From Phytopythium helicoides (Eukaryota; Oomycota; Peronosporomycetes; Pythiales; Pythiaceae): a stretch of 64,000 nt of DNA. This document shows positions 9,197 through 20,700 of the stretch, piece by piece; within the stretch, counting starts at the first letter, position 1; every line of letters starts with the position of its first letter. The notes below the pieces were generated by a model. It was not told the origin of the DNA. It saw only the letters and a list, made by a program, of their open reading frames with translations, and did not search any database. The stretch spans positions 124,001-188,000 of the forward strand of contig JANFNE010000001.1 of NCBI GenBank assembly GCA_024867545.1, written 5' to 3'. Both the position numbers and the translations under genes were made by a program.

Positions 9197-11455
9197 ATGC
9201 TGCTGCGCGCGCTGCGGTCGGCGGCGCCCTCGACCGCGCGGCTGTCGACGCTGTCGACGCTGGCGCCGCGCCGCTCCGCGGCCCCCGCCGCCTGGCCCGC
9301 CGCCTCCGCGCTCGCGTCCTCGCTCGCCTCCGCCCCGTCTCAAGCGTCCCCACCGTCCCCAGCGTCTCAGGCCCCCGCGCGCCGCCGCCGCCACCCGCGC
9401 AGGGCGCCGGCGCCTCGGCTGCGCGTGGATGCGCGCGTGGGCGCGCTGCTGAGCGGCCGCACGGCGCCCGCCGCTTTTGTGCGTGCAGTGGACGCGCTGT
9501 CCGCGGCCGACGAGGTGGCGCTGCTGGCGCACACGGACCCGCGCGCGTGGAGCCTGGCGCTGCGGCGGCGCCTGGCGGCCCGCGACGAGCAGGGCGCGCG
9601 CGCACTGCTGGACCTGGTGGCGGGCTTCGCGCGCGAGAACACGACGCGCGCGCTGTGGACCGACCTGCTGTTCGCGCTGCTGCGCTTCTCGCCGGCCGAC
9701 AGCGCGCTGGCGCAGCCCGAGACGCTGCGGCGGATGCTGGACGCGCTCGGCGCGCTACATGGCCGCGCATTCGTCGGTGACGTGGTCGTGTCGGCCGTCA
9801 ACGGCCTCGCCAAGCTCGCGCTCTTCGCGCCAGCTAGGGAGCTTGTGCGCTACCACCTCGACCGGCTGCGAACCTCGGAGGACGAGGAAGTGCCGCCCAT
9901 ACCCGCCAGTATCGTCGGCAACGTCGCGTCCTGCATGGCCGATCGAGGACTCTTCGACGACGTGGTGGACTTTGTGGAGAGGGACCTGCTGTCCCACGAC
10001 CAGTTCGACGCGGCGCGAGACTTTCAGCAGCAGGGCTTCCTCGCGCTCTTCCGCGCCTATGCGGCCACGCTGGCGTCCCCCACCAAAGGTGTGAACGAGT
10101 TCATTGACTGGGCGTGGGCTCTCGCAGACCAGATGGATGAGAACGGGGTGCGACAGTTGCAGCTAGAGCGCGGATTTGGCGCGGCCATCCAGTGCTGCGT
10201 GGCTGCGGAACGACCGTCATTGGCGCTGCGGTGCTTCGATGAGCTCAAGACGCTCAACGAGAGGTTCGTGGGTCCTCTGGACCCGCATGACAGTGAGAAT
10301 ATCGCCGAACGTAGGGCTCGATACAAACTCCTGGTGGCGCCAGCGGACGAGAATATCTACGTGAACGCGCTGAAGGCGGCCACGAGTATTCACGACACGG
10401 GAAGATTTCACGATGTGTACCGGGAAATGGTGGACCGCGGCGTCGCACGCAGCCCTGGCTTCGGATCGGCTATTCGCTTCTGCCGCGTCCGCCACGACTC
10501 GGAGTTCCTGGAGGGAGTCTTGGAAGACGCATTTGCGTGCGAATCTGCTCTCCAGGGTGAGTGGCTGCTCGAGATTGAGCAGTACAATGACGCGTTGGGC
10601 TGCTTTACAGAGACCAAGGCATACGACCTGGCACGCGAGCTGTTTGAGGCGCGGTTACTGCACAACCCGTTTCTTCGACCTGACCATATTACAATGGTAG
10701 AGATGGTCGAGAGTTATCGGGAAGCAACGCTGTCGGAGCTTTTCCACTTGATGGAGGCATTTCTGGAGATGGGGCTGACCCCCAACACACAGGTGTACAC
10801 ATCACTGCTTGATGCATGCGCAAGACAACGATTGGCGGGGGATGCAGACGCACTTCTAGAGTCGATGGGTGCACAGGGAATAAAGCCCGATGTCAAGACG
10901 CTGACTACTGTTGGCTTCATCTACGGCGCGCATGGAAACTTGAACGGCGTTGTCGGTCTCATCCGGACTTTGCGCGATGAGGGACTAGTTCCTGACCAAA
11001 AGTTCTTCGACTATGTGCTCAACGCGCTATACGAATCAAGCGGCATTGACGTGTGCTTTGCTCTGCTGGGTGAGGTTTGCGCCGCTGGATTTACGGTTCC
11101 CGAAGGGCTTTACCACGCACTCATCTCTCTTGGGATCAGCCGAGGACTTGTTGAACGAACGCTTCATGTGGCTTACAACATGGAGTGCGATGGCTTCACG
11201 CTATCGTCGGAGCAGATGCTCGGGTTGATCGATCGCAGTGCGTCGGATGCCGAGGTGGCCCAGCTGGCACGTACATTTTTGCTGCTTCACGACGATTTCC
11301 TTCGTCCATCGTCCGCCGACACCACAAGTAATGCTCGGTTCGAGTTGGATGTGTATGATGCGATGGACATTCTGTTGTCGCGGTTCGGGAAGAAAGAAGC
11401 TCTTGCAAAAGTTCGAGAGTTGGCAGAGAGGGCACGCGATACACATGAAGAGTAG
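9197..11455 (+). CDS. Pentatricopeptide-repeat (PPR) protein, probably mitochondrial
   Basis: The first ATG in frame is at 9197 and gives 752 residues without introns. The N-terminus (MLLRALRSAAPSTARL, then Ala/Arg/Pro-rich and acid-poor to about residue 80) is a strong mitochondrial presequence. The C-terminal half carries degenerate P-type PPR helices of about 35 residues, for example around GLTPNTQVYTSLLDAC and GIKPDVKTL. P-type PPR proteins bind organelle RNA and help its processing, stability or translation; the target cannot be told from sequence. It ends tail-to-tail against the ABCG relic. The upstream part of the frame lacks an ATG and was left out. Confidence 0.85.
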   Translation: MLLRALRSAAPSTARLSTLSTLAPRRSAAPAAWPAASALASSLASAPSQASPPSPASQAPARRRRHPRRAPAPRLRVDARVGALLSGRTAPAAFVRAVDALSAADEVALLAHTDPRAWSLALRRRLAARDEQGARALLDLVAGFARENTTRALWTDLLFALLRFSPADSALAQPETLRRMLDALGALHGRAFVGDVVVSAVNGLAKLALFAPARELVRYHLDRLRTSEDEEVPPIPASIVGNVASCMADRGLFDDVVDFVERDLLSHDQFDAARDFQQQGFLALFRAYAATLASPTKGVNEFIDWAWALADQMDENGVRQLQLERGFGAAIQCCVAAERPSLALRCFDELKTLNERFVGPLDPHDSENIAERRARYKLLVAPADENIYVNALKAATSIHDTGRFHDVYREMVDRGVARSPGFGSAIRFCRVRHDSEFLEGVLEDAFACESALQGEWLLEIEQYNDALGCFTETKAYDLARELFEARLLHNPFLRPDHITMVEMVESYREATLSELFHLMEAFLEMGLTPNTQVYTSLLDACARQRLAGDADALLESMGAQGIKPDVKTLTTVGFIYGAHGNLNGVVGLIRTLRDEGLVPDQKFFDYVLNALYESSGIDVCFALLGEVCAAGFTVPEGLYHALISLGISRGLVERTLHVAYNMECDGFTLSSEQMLGLIDRSASDAEVAQLARTFLLLHDDFLRPSSADTTSNARFELDVYDAMDILLSRFGKKEALAKVRELAERARDTHEE

Positions 11456-11501
11456 GAAAACTAACTAGAAATCAACAATCATCGCCTACTCTTTGGATCT
11501 C

Positions 11502-12360
11502 TTACTTGCTACTGCCGCGGACGGTGAAGAACAATGCGACGAAGGCCACTACGCGGAACACAAGACCGATGACCAGCAGCATCGCGACACCAAACCACAC
11601 CAACGTGTCAACCATGCTGCAATACTCAAGCACCTGCTGGCCAGTGCGAGCAATCCAGGTGGAGGTTTCGAGATCGCACGGAATGGTGTCGACTTGATGC
11701 CAGAAGACCTTCATCATTCCATCATAGCCGTAGCTGACTAGCGAGATGCACTGATTCCAAATGAAGAACGGTGGCGTGTCGTCAGCATTCAGGAACAGCC
11801 CACCGAGGACCATGAAGTGCAGTAGCAAAATGATGCCGAGGATCGGAGCGATCTCCACATGACGTCACAGACCAGAGACCACGTAGCTTAGTCCGGCGAC
11901 CGCGAAATTGAACAACACAACAAAGGCCTGAAGAGAAAAGTAGGTCACAGCACCGTGACCAAAAACCGATGAGGAAGTAGGTTAACAGGAACAACACGAT
12001 CGGCATGAAGGTTTGCAACAGGAGCTCACTCAGGATGTAGGATAGGTCCCAGCTGTGGAGCTGATATTGTCCCGAGTTATACTCATGGAGCACCATGGGG
12101 AGCTCGTTTTGGGGATGGTGACGGCGAGCAGCCTTGCAGTCGTGAACGTTTGGTTCACGATGATCACGAAGAACGAACCCGAGAAGTTCTGAATGTCCTT
12201 CTGGTCGATGTTAAGCTGCAAGGAGATGAGTCCGACGATCACCGAGATTAAGAGCTGCATGATTAGACCCGCACGGAACGCGATGCGATCCCGAACGAGT
12301 CGGAGGATGTAGCATGCCGCCTAGACGCGAAGCTGGTCCGAACTGTCGAGGTGCACATCA
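11502..12360 (-). pseudogene. Decayed, 5'-truncated copy of an ABCG transporter (membrane half only)
   Basis: Three reverse frames line up in order with the membrane half of the intact ABCG gene next door. The segment near 12300-12100 (YILRLVRD, then VGLISLQLNIDQKDIQNF) matches LRLVRD and IGLIFLQLDLNQKGVQDF. The segment near 12085-11970 matches the VMREHNGGLYS region. The segment 11858-11502 (APILGI, GGLFLNADDTP) matches APIMGI and GGLFLNSDSTP. Joining them needs at least two frame changes and crosses at least two stops. No ATP-binding half (Walker A, signature) can be found upstream, so the copy is truncated. It is a dead inverted duplicate lying head-to-head with the intact gene. Confidence 0.87.
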
Positions 12361-12697
12361 GTGTAGTTTGGGGTGTATAGCCGTGAAGCAATGTCGGATC
12401 ATCACTTCTCAATGTGCGTTGAGAATTTGGCAATCACGACATTGAATGAAGTGTTGAGAACGGCGAGCATGAGGCTTGCGCAGCTCTATCAAGTCCATAG
12501 CTATTTCAACGAGTCACTGAGGACGATGAGACCGAAAAAATAGCATTAGCTCGCAGCTTGACTTCCCTGGACTTCGAAAGTATCTTCCGCTCTCCAAGTA
12601 TAGAGAGTGCATCAAAGAAGTTGGCGGAATTGATGGTTCCTCCGCTTTTGCACCGCTCAGTGCAGAACTCTCCGCTCAAGTGCCGACCACCTCCACG
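12361..12697. other. Gap between the ABCG relic and the intact ABCG gene
   Basis: No reading frame or remnant of the ATP-binding half of the relic is recognisable. The stretch should contain the promoter and 5' UTR of the intact ABCG gene. Confidence 0.4.
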
Positions 12698-14635
12698 ATG
12701 ACTGCAAGCTCTTCGGTGATTGACACGGCGGGTCCAAATGTTGTGATTCCTGTGAATGATAGCAGTGACCCGGGCAAGCCTTCAGGAGCAGGAAGCCCCG
12801 GAAAAGTGTCCGTGCCCAAACTCGCAATTACGTGGGAGAATGTGAACTTCCAGGTCAAGATCGAGGACCCTGCGACCAGCGAAGTCGAGACCAAGACCAT
12901 TCTGAATAATGTGAGTGGTGAGGCGGTTCCCGGCGAGTTGTTGGTGCTGATGGGACCGTCAGGTGCGGGCAAGAGCTCTCTCCTCGACTGCATCTCGGGG
13001 CGCAACCGGAGCTGCACTGGCACGATCCTCGTCAACGGGAAGAAGTGGAGCAAGGGCGTAGCCAAGCACACGAGTTACGTCATGCAAGATGATCTCTTCT
13101 ACGCCAACCTGACGGTTCTCGAGCACTTGACTTTCCAAGCTGAACTTCGCATGGGAAAGTCGACGCCCAGTGCTACTCGAGCGATGCGAGTACGCGCCAT
13201 TATCTCGGAGATGGGGCTCACTAAGGTGACGAACACCCCGATTGGCGACATGCATGTCAAGGGTCTGTCCGGGGGACAGCGAAAGCGCTTGTCTTTTGCG
13301 ACCGAGCTGCTCACCAACCCATCTCTCTTGTTTGTTGACGAGCCAACTTCTGGCCTTGATAGCTTCATGGCCGAGACCGTTACGGTTACGATGCGGAACT
13401 TGGCACGCAGCGGCCGAACGGTGATCGCGACTATCCATCAACCATCTTCAGAGTTGTTTGAGCTGTTCGACCGACTCTACTTGCTCGTTGACGGCTGCAC
13501 GGTGTACAATGGACGCGCCGCTGACAGCCTTTCGCACTTTGCCTCGCTCGGACTCCAGTGTCCGTCGTTTATGAACCCGACTGACTACTTCATGAAGCAG
13601 CTCGCCATCGTGGATGACCAGCCGGAATCTCGCGACCGCGTAAAGATGCTTGTAAATGCATGGAAGGACCGAAAGGAAACACTCGAGGACGGTGAAGGTG
13701 GTCCCAAGATTCATCGTTCGCGCGCCAAGAGCCTCGCGGAGATGGACTTTGACCATGACGCTGCACTGGATGACGCAGTCGGAGTTCTCACGCAGCTCAA
13801 TGTGCTGTGCCGTCGTAACTGGCTTCGCCTCGTGCGGGACGTGATAGGCTTCCGCGCGCGGATCGGCTCGACGATCTTCATCACGGTCGTAATTGGGCTG
13901 ATCTTCCTGCAGCTCGACCTAAACCAGAAGGGTGTGCAGGACTTCACAGGCGCCATGTTCTTTATGGCGGTGAACCAGCTCTTCAGCAGCGCGAACCCTG
14001 AGTTTATTACCGTGCCGCTGGAGATCCCGCTCGTGATGCGCGAGCACAACGGCGGGCTCTACAGCGCCATCACGTGGTACCTAGCCAAAAATGTGAGCGA
14101 GCTGCCTGCGCAGTTGCTGTTCCCGGCCATCTTCCTGCTGCCGTGCTACTTCATGGTGGGCTTCGGAAACGACGCAACCATGTTCTTCTCCTTCTTCCTT
14201 ATCATCACCCTGCTCTCGAGCAGCGCCACGGGTCTGGGCTACATGGTGTCGTGTCTGGCCAAGCGTGTGGACCTGGCGCCCATCATGGGCATCCTGTTCA
14301 TTCTGCCGTCGCTGCTCTTCGGTGGGCTGTTCCTCAACAGCGATAGCACGCCCGTCTACTTCATCTGGCTGCAGCCACTGTCGCCCATCAAGTACGGCTT
14401 CCACGCGCTCATGCGCGCCTTCTGGAGTCGCGTGGACGTCATCGACTGCAGTGCAAGCGCGCGCTGCGTCGCGCGCTCCGGTGCCGACGTGCTGGAGATC
14501 AACAGCGTGCACCCGCATGAGATGTGGCTGGACTGCGTCGTGCTCGTGGCGCTCAACATCGCCTTCCGCCTCACGGGCGCGTTCGTGCTCTTCATGCGCA
14601 GCCGCAAGCCGCAGGCGACCGCCGGCTCGCCATGA
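12698..14635 (+). CDS. ABCG-family half-transporter (WBC/white type)
   Basis: The frame is open from a GTG, but the first ATG is at 12698, giving 645 residues in one exon. The ATP-binding domain comes first, as in the reverse-order ABCG family: Walker A GPSGAGKSS near residue 87, signature LSGGQRKR near 190, Walker B LLFVDEPTSGLDS near 211 and an H-loop in TIHQPSSE. The C-terminal part (about 370-640) has six predicted membrane segments in ABC2 style. Half-transporters of this type dimerise and export lipids, sterols or xenobiotics. All catalytic motifs are intact. The TPR-PH gene starts only 70 bp downstream. Confidence 0.95.
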   Translation: MTASSSVIDTAGPNVVIPVNDSSDPGKPSGAGSPGKVSVPKLAITWENVNFQVKIEDPATSEVETKTILNNVSGEAVPGELLVLMGPSGAGKSSLLDCISGRNRSCTGTILVNGKKWSKGVAKHTSYVMQDDLFYANLTVLEHLTFQAELRMGKSTPSATRAMRVRAIISEMGLTKVTNTPIGDMHVKGLSGGQRKRLSFATELLTNPSLLFVDEPTSGLDSFMAETVTVTMRNLARSGRTVIATIHQPSSELFELFDRLYLLVDGCTVYNGRAADSLSHFASLGLQCPSFMNPTDYFMKQLAIVDDQPESRDRVKMLVNAWKDRKETLEDGEGGPKIHRSRAKSLAEMDFDHDAALDDAVGVLTQLNVLCRRNWLRLVRDVIGFRARIGSTIFITVVIGLIFLQLDLNQKGVQDFTGAMFFMAVNQLFSSANPEFITVPLEIPLVMREHNGGLYSAITWYLAKNVSELPAQLLFPAIFLLPCYFMVGFGNDATMFFSFFLIITLLSSSATGLGYMVSCLAKRVDLAPIMGILFILPSLLFGGLFLNSDSTPVYFIWLQPLSPIKYGFHALMRAFWSRVDVIDCSASARCVARSGADVLEINSVHPHEMWLDCVVLVALNIAFRLTGAFVLFMRSRKPQATAGSP

Positions 14636-14705
14636 CCCAGCTTCGTACTTTCCACTGGTATTACTCTCAATACAAATTTCACTTTGAAAGCGAGAAAGTG
14701 CGGAG

Positions 14706-16522
14706 ATGGCGACGGCCGAGGGAGGCCCCGCGGGCGGGAGCGACGTGCTGCTCAAGGTGCGCGGCGCTCTCGTGGGCTCGCGGCTGGCGCGGGACTGAGC
14801 TGCGTTGCAGGCGGTCAGGAGGCAGGAGCAGCAGCTGCGGGCGGCGCAGGCGGCGCGCGGGGAGTGTGAGTCTGGCGCGGGACTAGCGATCGGAGGACGG
14901 GACTGAGGCGTGGGCTGCGTGGCAGTCGATCCCGGCGTGTCGGAGGACCTAGCGCAGCTCGGACTGCTGTACATCATGAGTGGAGACCTGGAGCGCGCGC
15001 TGCCGCTGCTGCACCGGCGGCTCGTGATCCACGAGAAGTTTGGCCCCGGTGCGTGGCGAGCCCGAGGCGTGTGAGATTCCTGGAGCCGCTCTGACGAGAC
15101 TGTTTGACGCAGAGGAGCTGGTGGGCGAGACGCTGCAGGAGCTGGGCACTGTCTACCGGCTGCATGGGACGCCCGAGGTGGCGCGGCAGCACCTGACGCG
15201 TGCCCTGGGCATCCGCAAGAAATGCCATGGCGAAAAGAGCCTCAAGGTGGCTGAGACGCTCAACAGCCTGGCGTTGGTGCACCAGAGGTGAGTTGTTGCT
15301 CCCAGTCGTGAGGGATGCTGACCGACTAACCGTCCAACTCAGACAGAACGACACGGCCGGCGCCGAGGAACTGCAGCTCCAAAGCCTGCAGGTGCTCTTC
15401 GAGAACACCGAGCCAGAGGATATGGAGAGCGAGGACGTTCCGTGGGAGATATTCAAGCGGCTCAAGAAGCAGCGCGGGCCGTCGACGGCCGCCAACAGTG
15501 TCGTGCTGCTCAAGGGCAACATGCGCAAAGCCGTCACGGATATCTTGTACAAACCCTCGGGCGAGGAAGCAGCCAGTCCTCGTGGTGTTGACTCTGGACA
15601 CGGGTCATTTGGAGAGGGACGCAAGCTGCCTGGGTCCCCGGGCGGGGTAGAGAATGCTAGTGCTTCTCGACAAGGAGACGAATTGCCATCTCCATCGGAC
15701 CGCGGTGATTTACGATCAGCTCGGTCCAAGTCGGATAGCGCCATGAAAGTGGGAGCCGAGTCGCTGGCGTTTCAAGAGAGTCTGGAGCACGCTTTGTCAG
15801 CGCGTGGAGGTGATTCAGCCGAAGCTTTGACATCAAGGACTGGCAATGGAGATACTGAAGCCATCCCAGCAACCCCAAGCACCTCTAGAGGATCCTTGAG
15901 TCGCAACCCCAACCAGCAACAGACCGCGCAACTGATATCCGACTTTGCAACGCTCCAGCAGCGCGTTGAGCACTTGAAACGCCGGATTTCCGCGGGTCTC
16001 CCCGACTCTGACTTCGAGATTTCGCAGTTCGCATCGGATGTTACCCACATCGCGTCTCCCGAGCTCCAGCAGGTAGCGGACACGATGGTTTCTCTGGTGC
16101 GCGAGCTCCATCGGCTGCGCGTCCGATCCGATGCGGCTCGGCAGCTGCCTGTACTTGAGGGCGTGCTCGAGAAAAAGAGCGCATCTATCTTCCGTGGGTG
16201 GGAGCGAAGGTGGTTCAAGGTCGACCCAAAGACGTTCGTGCTGTCCTACCACTTCAGTAAGGACGACGACGCAAGAGGTTTTGCACCTCGAGGAGGCTTT
16301 GCGATCTCCCGTATCGCGAGTATCCTTGTGCACCGCCATCCTCGCGGCAGCTTTTTCCACTTTGACGTTGTTGTGGACCTCAGCACACGGTCGAACCCGC
16401 ACGGGTCACGCACGTACGAGCTGCGGTGCGAGGACGAAGACACGCTGCGTTACTGGGTCGACACGCTGCACTACTACAAAACGATCGCGCAGTCGTCTCC
16501 CCCGCGTCCGTCCACAGGCTAG
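14706..16522 (+). CDS. TPR protein with a C-terminal PH domain
   Basis: Five exons are proposed: 14706-14756, 14811-14865, 14926-15048, 15113-15287 and 15343-16522 (introns 54-64 nt, GT-AG, frame kept throughout), giving 527 residues. The first half has kinesin-light-chain-like TPR helices (around LAQLGLLYIMSGDLERAL, and KSLKVAETLNSLALVHQR crossing into exon 5). A Ser-rich low-complexity middle follows. A pleckstrin-homology domain occupies about residues 405-515 (LEGVLEKKSASIFRGWERRW, ending with a helix around YWVDTLHYY). PH domains often bind phosphoinositides, so a membrane-linked adaptor is likely. The function is otherwise unknown. The first short exons are the least certain part. Confidence 0.8.
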
Positions 16523-16637
16523 CAATATCAAACTCGAGTGAATGCGAAAGGGTGGTGTCTGTTTGCTTTGCAGGGATGACTCCTCCCTACGATCTTTCGA
16601 TTTCTCTTTTCGTGGCGTCGATCAGCTGAGCGAAGCC

Positions 16638-17476
16638 ATGTCAACTATGCTTGACAGCATCGTTCTCGAGGAAGAGATCGACCCCAACTATGAGCCGACT
16701 GAGAAAGAAGTCATTGAGTACGCCACTTGGCTCGGTATGGACTTAGAAGGCGAGAAGGACCTGTTCTGGATCGCGCGTGAGGGCCTGAAAGCACCACTTC
16801 CGGAGAATTGGAAGCCTTGTAAGACGACGGACACAGAGGAGATCTACTACTTCAATTTTGCAACAGGTCAGAATACATGGGATCACCCGTGCGATGAGGT
16901 AAGGGGCGTGAAAATGAAGCGTGAAGTATGCAGAGCCCGACGGGGAGCTGTCACTGCAGTTCTATCGCAATCTATACAAACAGCACAAGAAGAAGCGGCG
17001 CACGAATGGAGAAATGGTGACGTTGGATGTGTGAGTTGTCAAATTCAATGCACTTAGTTGTCGGTGGTCAAATGGATAGACGCAGGATGCCGCGAAACAA
17101 GAAGATAGCGACAGCATCATCCTGGAAGAGAAGTTGGATCCTGACTATGAGCCGACAGACAAGGAGGTCGTCGAGTACGCGGCGTGGCTTGGGATGGACC
17201 TGAAGATCGACAGGCACCTGCTGTGGATTGCTCGCGAGGGATTGAAGACTCCGATGCCGGCAAACTGGAAGCCTTGTATGACAAAAGATACAAATGAGCT
17301 ATACTACTTCGACTTTGCCACCGGCGAGAGCTCTTGGGATCACCCTTGCGATGAGGTACGAAGCTATCATAAGGTGTACTTTGATGAGGTCTCAAAGGTT
17401 TACTTATCCTGAGCAGGTCGCACGAAAGCTGTTCGTAGAGTACAAGAAAGCCGAGTGGATCATGAGCCACTTGTAG
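16638..17476 (+). CDS. Small protein with two CEP164-type WW modules
   Basis: Four exons fit: 16638-16898, 16960-17028, 17086-17355 and 17417-17476 (introns 57-61 nt), giving 219 residues. Each module has the layout of the CEP164 N-terminus: an acidic start, a helix (EVIEYATWLGMDL), the motif (L)WIAREGLK and a WW domain (NWKPC...YYF.FATG...WDHPCDE). The protein ends soon after the second module with a short basic tail, so it lacks the coiled coil of CEP164. It sits just upstream of the CEP164-like gene in the same direction and shares a nearly identical exon. It may be a diverging duplicate or a standalone competitor. An earlier ATG at 16542 is also possible. Confidence 0.75.
16659..16898 (+). 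repeat. CEP164 WW-module exon, copy 1 of a near-identical 240-bp pair
   Basis: This 240-bp coding stretch matches 17793-18032 with four differences by eye, all in its last ~80 bp. The identity stops at the exon border: the introns after the two copies (starting GTAAGGGGCG and GTGAGTTGTC) are unrelated. Copy 3 (within 17086-17355) is clearly diverged. Confidence 0.9.
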
Positions 17477-17762
17477 GATGGACCCACTCAACTACACGGC
17501 AAACGAAGTCCTAGCGTTGGAAATATCCAAATGCATTTAGTTCGCGAAGACAGGTTGCCCAGAGATCCATATCACTTCGTTCATTGGTTCGTAGCATTGC
17601 ATCAGAGCTCGCTATTCTTGTGTTCTTTATCTCGTGCGACCGTTTGGTTTGATCGCGACTCGCGAGTCGTCGAGTCCACTCCTGAACCGATACGCCCAAT
17701 AGTCATAGAGCTCGGCAGCAGGAAGCCCTCCTCCTCTCACGCCGAGTGATAGCTGTTCGCTC

Positions 17763-20700
17763 ATGGACAAGGATGGCGGGCAAGGCGATAGTATCGTTCT
17801 CGAGGAAGAGATCGACCCCAACTATGAGCCGACTGAGAAAGAAGTCATTGAGTACGCCACTTGGCTCGGTATGGACTTAGAAGGCGAGAAGGACCTGTTC
17901 TGGATCGCGCGTGAGGGCCTGAAAGCACCACTTCCGGAGAATTGGAAGCCTTGCAAGACGACGGACACAGAGGAGATCTACTACTTCAACTTTGCAACAG
18001 GTCAGAGTACATGGGACCACCCGTGCGATGAGGTGAGTTGTCGGTATGAGCTTAGTTTTTCGGGCAAGACCTTGCTAACGAGTGGACGCTGATAACAGTT
18101 CTACCGTAATCTATACGAAGAGCACAAGAAAAAAAAGCATGGAGGTGCTGCACAGGTGGTGCTCCGTTCGCATGCTTGATTGAGTTTCTGGAGCCTAATC
18201 GGTGATTGATTTGACGTGGCGCAATTTCAGCAAGAAGTGGACGAAAAGAGGCGCAAAGAAAAAGAAGACGTAGCAGAGCTGCTTGGTCGAGGGAAAGGTA
18301 AGAAAAAGAAAGGAGCTAAGGCAGACACTCTGGCACCAGCCGGACCAACCTTGTCGAAGACCGGATCCTTGGAAATGAAACCGCTCAGCAAACTTGGCGC
18401 TCTGGGACCGGTGATGGGAGGAGTCCCCGGACCTGGAGCGCTCAAGCCCGCGGGAAGTCTTGGGGTACGTGCTGTGCTGTCCACTCTTTGAGTCTCAGTC
18501 GAAATTGGGTTGCCATAACGTTTTACAAATTCTCACTGCAGCGACTTAAAGCTGGTGGAGGTGGAGCTAAGGGTACTGCTCACGACGACGATGACGATGG
18601 CGAAGACGAAGTATTACAAGTCCCTAAGGCGCTCTCAAAACCACCACTTGGTGGCTTGCTGACGAAAAAGCCGTTGCCCACTTCCGCTTCGATCTCGACT
18701 GCCCCACTAGGTCGAGTATCTGAAAGTAAAGCAGACCTTGAGGAACTCAACTCAGAGTTTGAGAGCAAGAAAGAGGCCCTCCAGGAGGAGCACAGAAACG
18801 CTATACACGAGCTTGAGAGCCAACAAGAGCAAGAGATCAGTGTGCTGAAGCATAGACTACAAAAGCAACTCGACGAAACGAGAGAAGAAGGAGAAGCGAG
18901 TCTAAAACAGATGAAGCGCGAGTTTGAAAGGAAAAAGAATGACATTGAGAACCTGTTTGACCGCGATGAAAGTGCGCTACTGAGACAGCGCAAGGAAAAA
19001 CTGAAGAAACTTGAGTCGGATATGGAAACCGCGTTGAGTCAGAAGAAACAGGATCTAGACAAGGACTTTCGCACAGAGAGCGATAAGTTGCAAGCGAGGC
19101 ACGATGCAAAGCTCCGTGAAATGAAAGATGAGTTTGCGAGCGATGAGCGAAAATTGAGTGAGAAGCTGGAAGCTGCACTTGGAGAGAAAACGGACTCGAC
19201 GCTAGCAGTATCAAGATTGAAGGCGGAAGTCGACCGATTGACGAGTGCTCAAGCAACTTTAGAACAGCAGGTTCGCGACTCCCGGACAGAAATTGAGCGT
19301 CTGACGACTGAAAAACGCTCAATTGACGAAAAGTGGTCCCAATCTGAGAAGACTGTCGTAGAATTACGACAGGAACTAGAAACTGCAACGAAGTCTATCT
19401 GTGAAAGCAAAGGTGGTGAGAGTCCAGACGAAGTTGAGTGCTCACGATGCGAAGAGGTGCAGGCTAAAGCCAAGAGATGGGAAAAAGAAGCAGAAGCTGC
19501 ACAGTGTGAGGCATCAAATTGCCGAGAAGAATTGGAAAAGCTTCGTAACGAGCTAGCTGATGCAATAGACGACTCTAAAACTCGCGAAAGTGACCAACAC
19601 AATGAGCATCTGAACTTTATTGCCCAAAGAGAGCAGGAGATTTCCACTTTGAAGGCAGTCGAAAGAGAATTAAGATCAGAGGTAGATAAACTGCGCCAGC
19701 GAGAAGCGGAGTTAGGAGCGCAGATGAAGCAGTTAGAAGTAGAGTTGGAGACCAGCAACAGCAAACAAAATACCGATACATCTGTAAGTGTTATTCACAA
19801 TTCGTCTAGCCAAGATGAAGAGCTCCGGGGTCAACTTTCTGATGCGCTAAACCAAGTCAACGCTCTTAAGAGTGAGCGAAGCGATTTACAAGACCAAATT
19901 GGTGTCCTGGAGACAACCAACACACAAATCAAAGACCAGCTCCTGAAAGAATCAAACGAGAAAAAACAGCTACGAGAGCGCTTGGATCGCATGGAGGCCG
20001 AGCTTCGCGATACTAAAGCCTCTGCTGCAGATGGCTCACAGCTTCAAATCCTCAACCAGCAATCGGAGATGGAAATGCAACTACGTCAGCTCCAAATACA
20101 GCTTGAGGATCAGAGTGCAGATCATCAACTCCGCTCTACTGAACTTCAGCGGCAGCTTGAGGCTTCAATTTCAAGAGATAAGGAGCGACAAACCACATGC
20201 GAGTCTCTCCGCAGTCAAATCGTAGCTCTGGAAACCGAGAAGCGTTCTTCTCTCGCGGATATAGAACGCCTGTCGAATGAGAAGCGCAAGATAGAGGCCG
20301 AAAAGACAGCTATCAGCACTCAACTCCAAGCCGCCAGAGATGCGAGCGCTACTCGGCAAACAGAGAGCACAAATTCTGCCGTGGAAGATGCACGAGCCCT
20401 CCTAGACGACAAAACTCGAGAATTTGATGCACTTCAAGTGAGCTTCAAAGGTGCCTGTGCGGAAAGAGAACACTTTGCTAATCGAGTGGAGGAGCTCGGT
20501 CGCGAAATAGATACACTTCATGCACAAATGCAGCGACTGGAGCTTGCTTTTGACAACGAAAAGAGTCGTGGATCGAGGCTGGAGACGGAAAAAACAGCAT
20601 TAGTTCAGCGACTGAAGGAGGTGGAGGAAAATCTCGAAGCACAGATGCAAAAGACTCGTACACAGACAAACGAGAGTGCGGGTCTCAAAGCACAGCTCGG

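Noticed and set aside
19250..19764. Reverse ORFs opposite the CEP164-like coiled coil
   Set aside because: They are Ser/Cys/Leu-rich antisense products of Glu/Lys/Gln codons and have no independent support.
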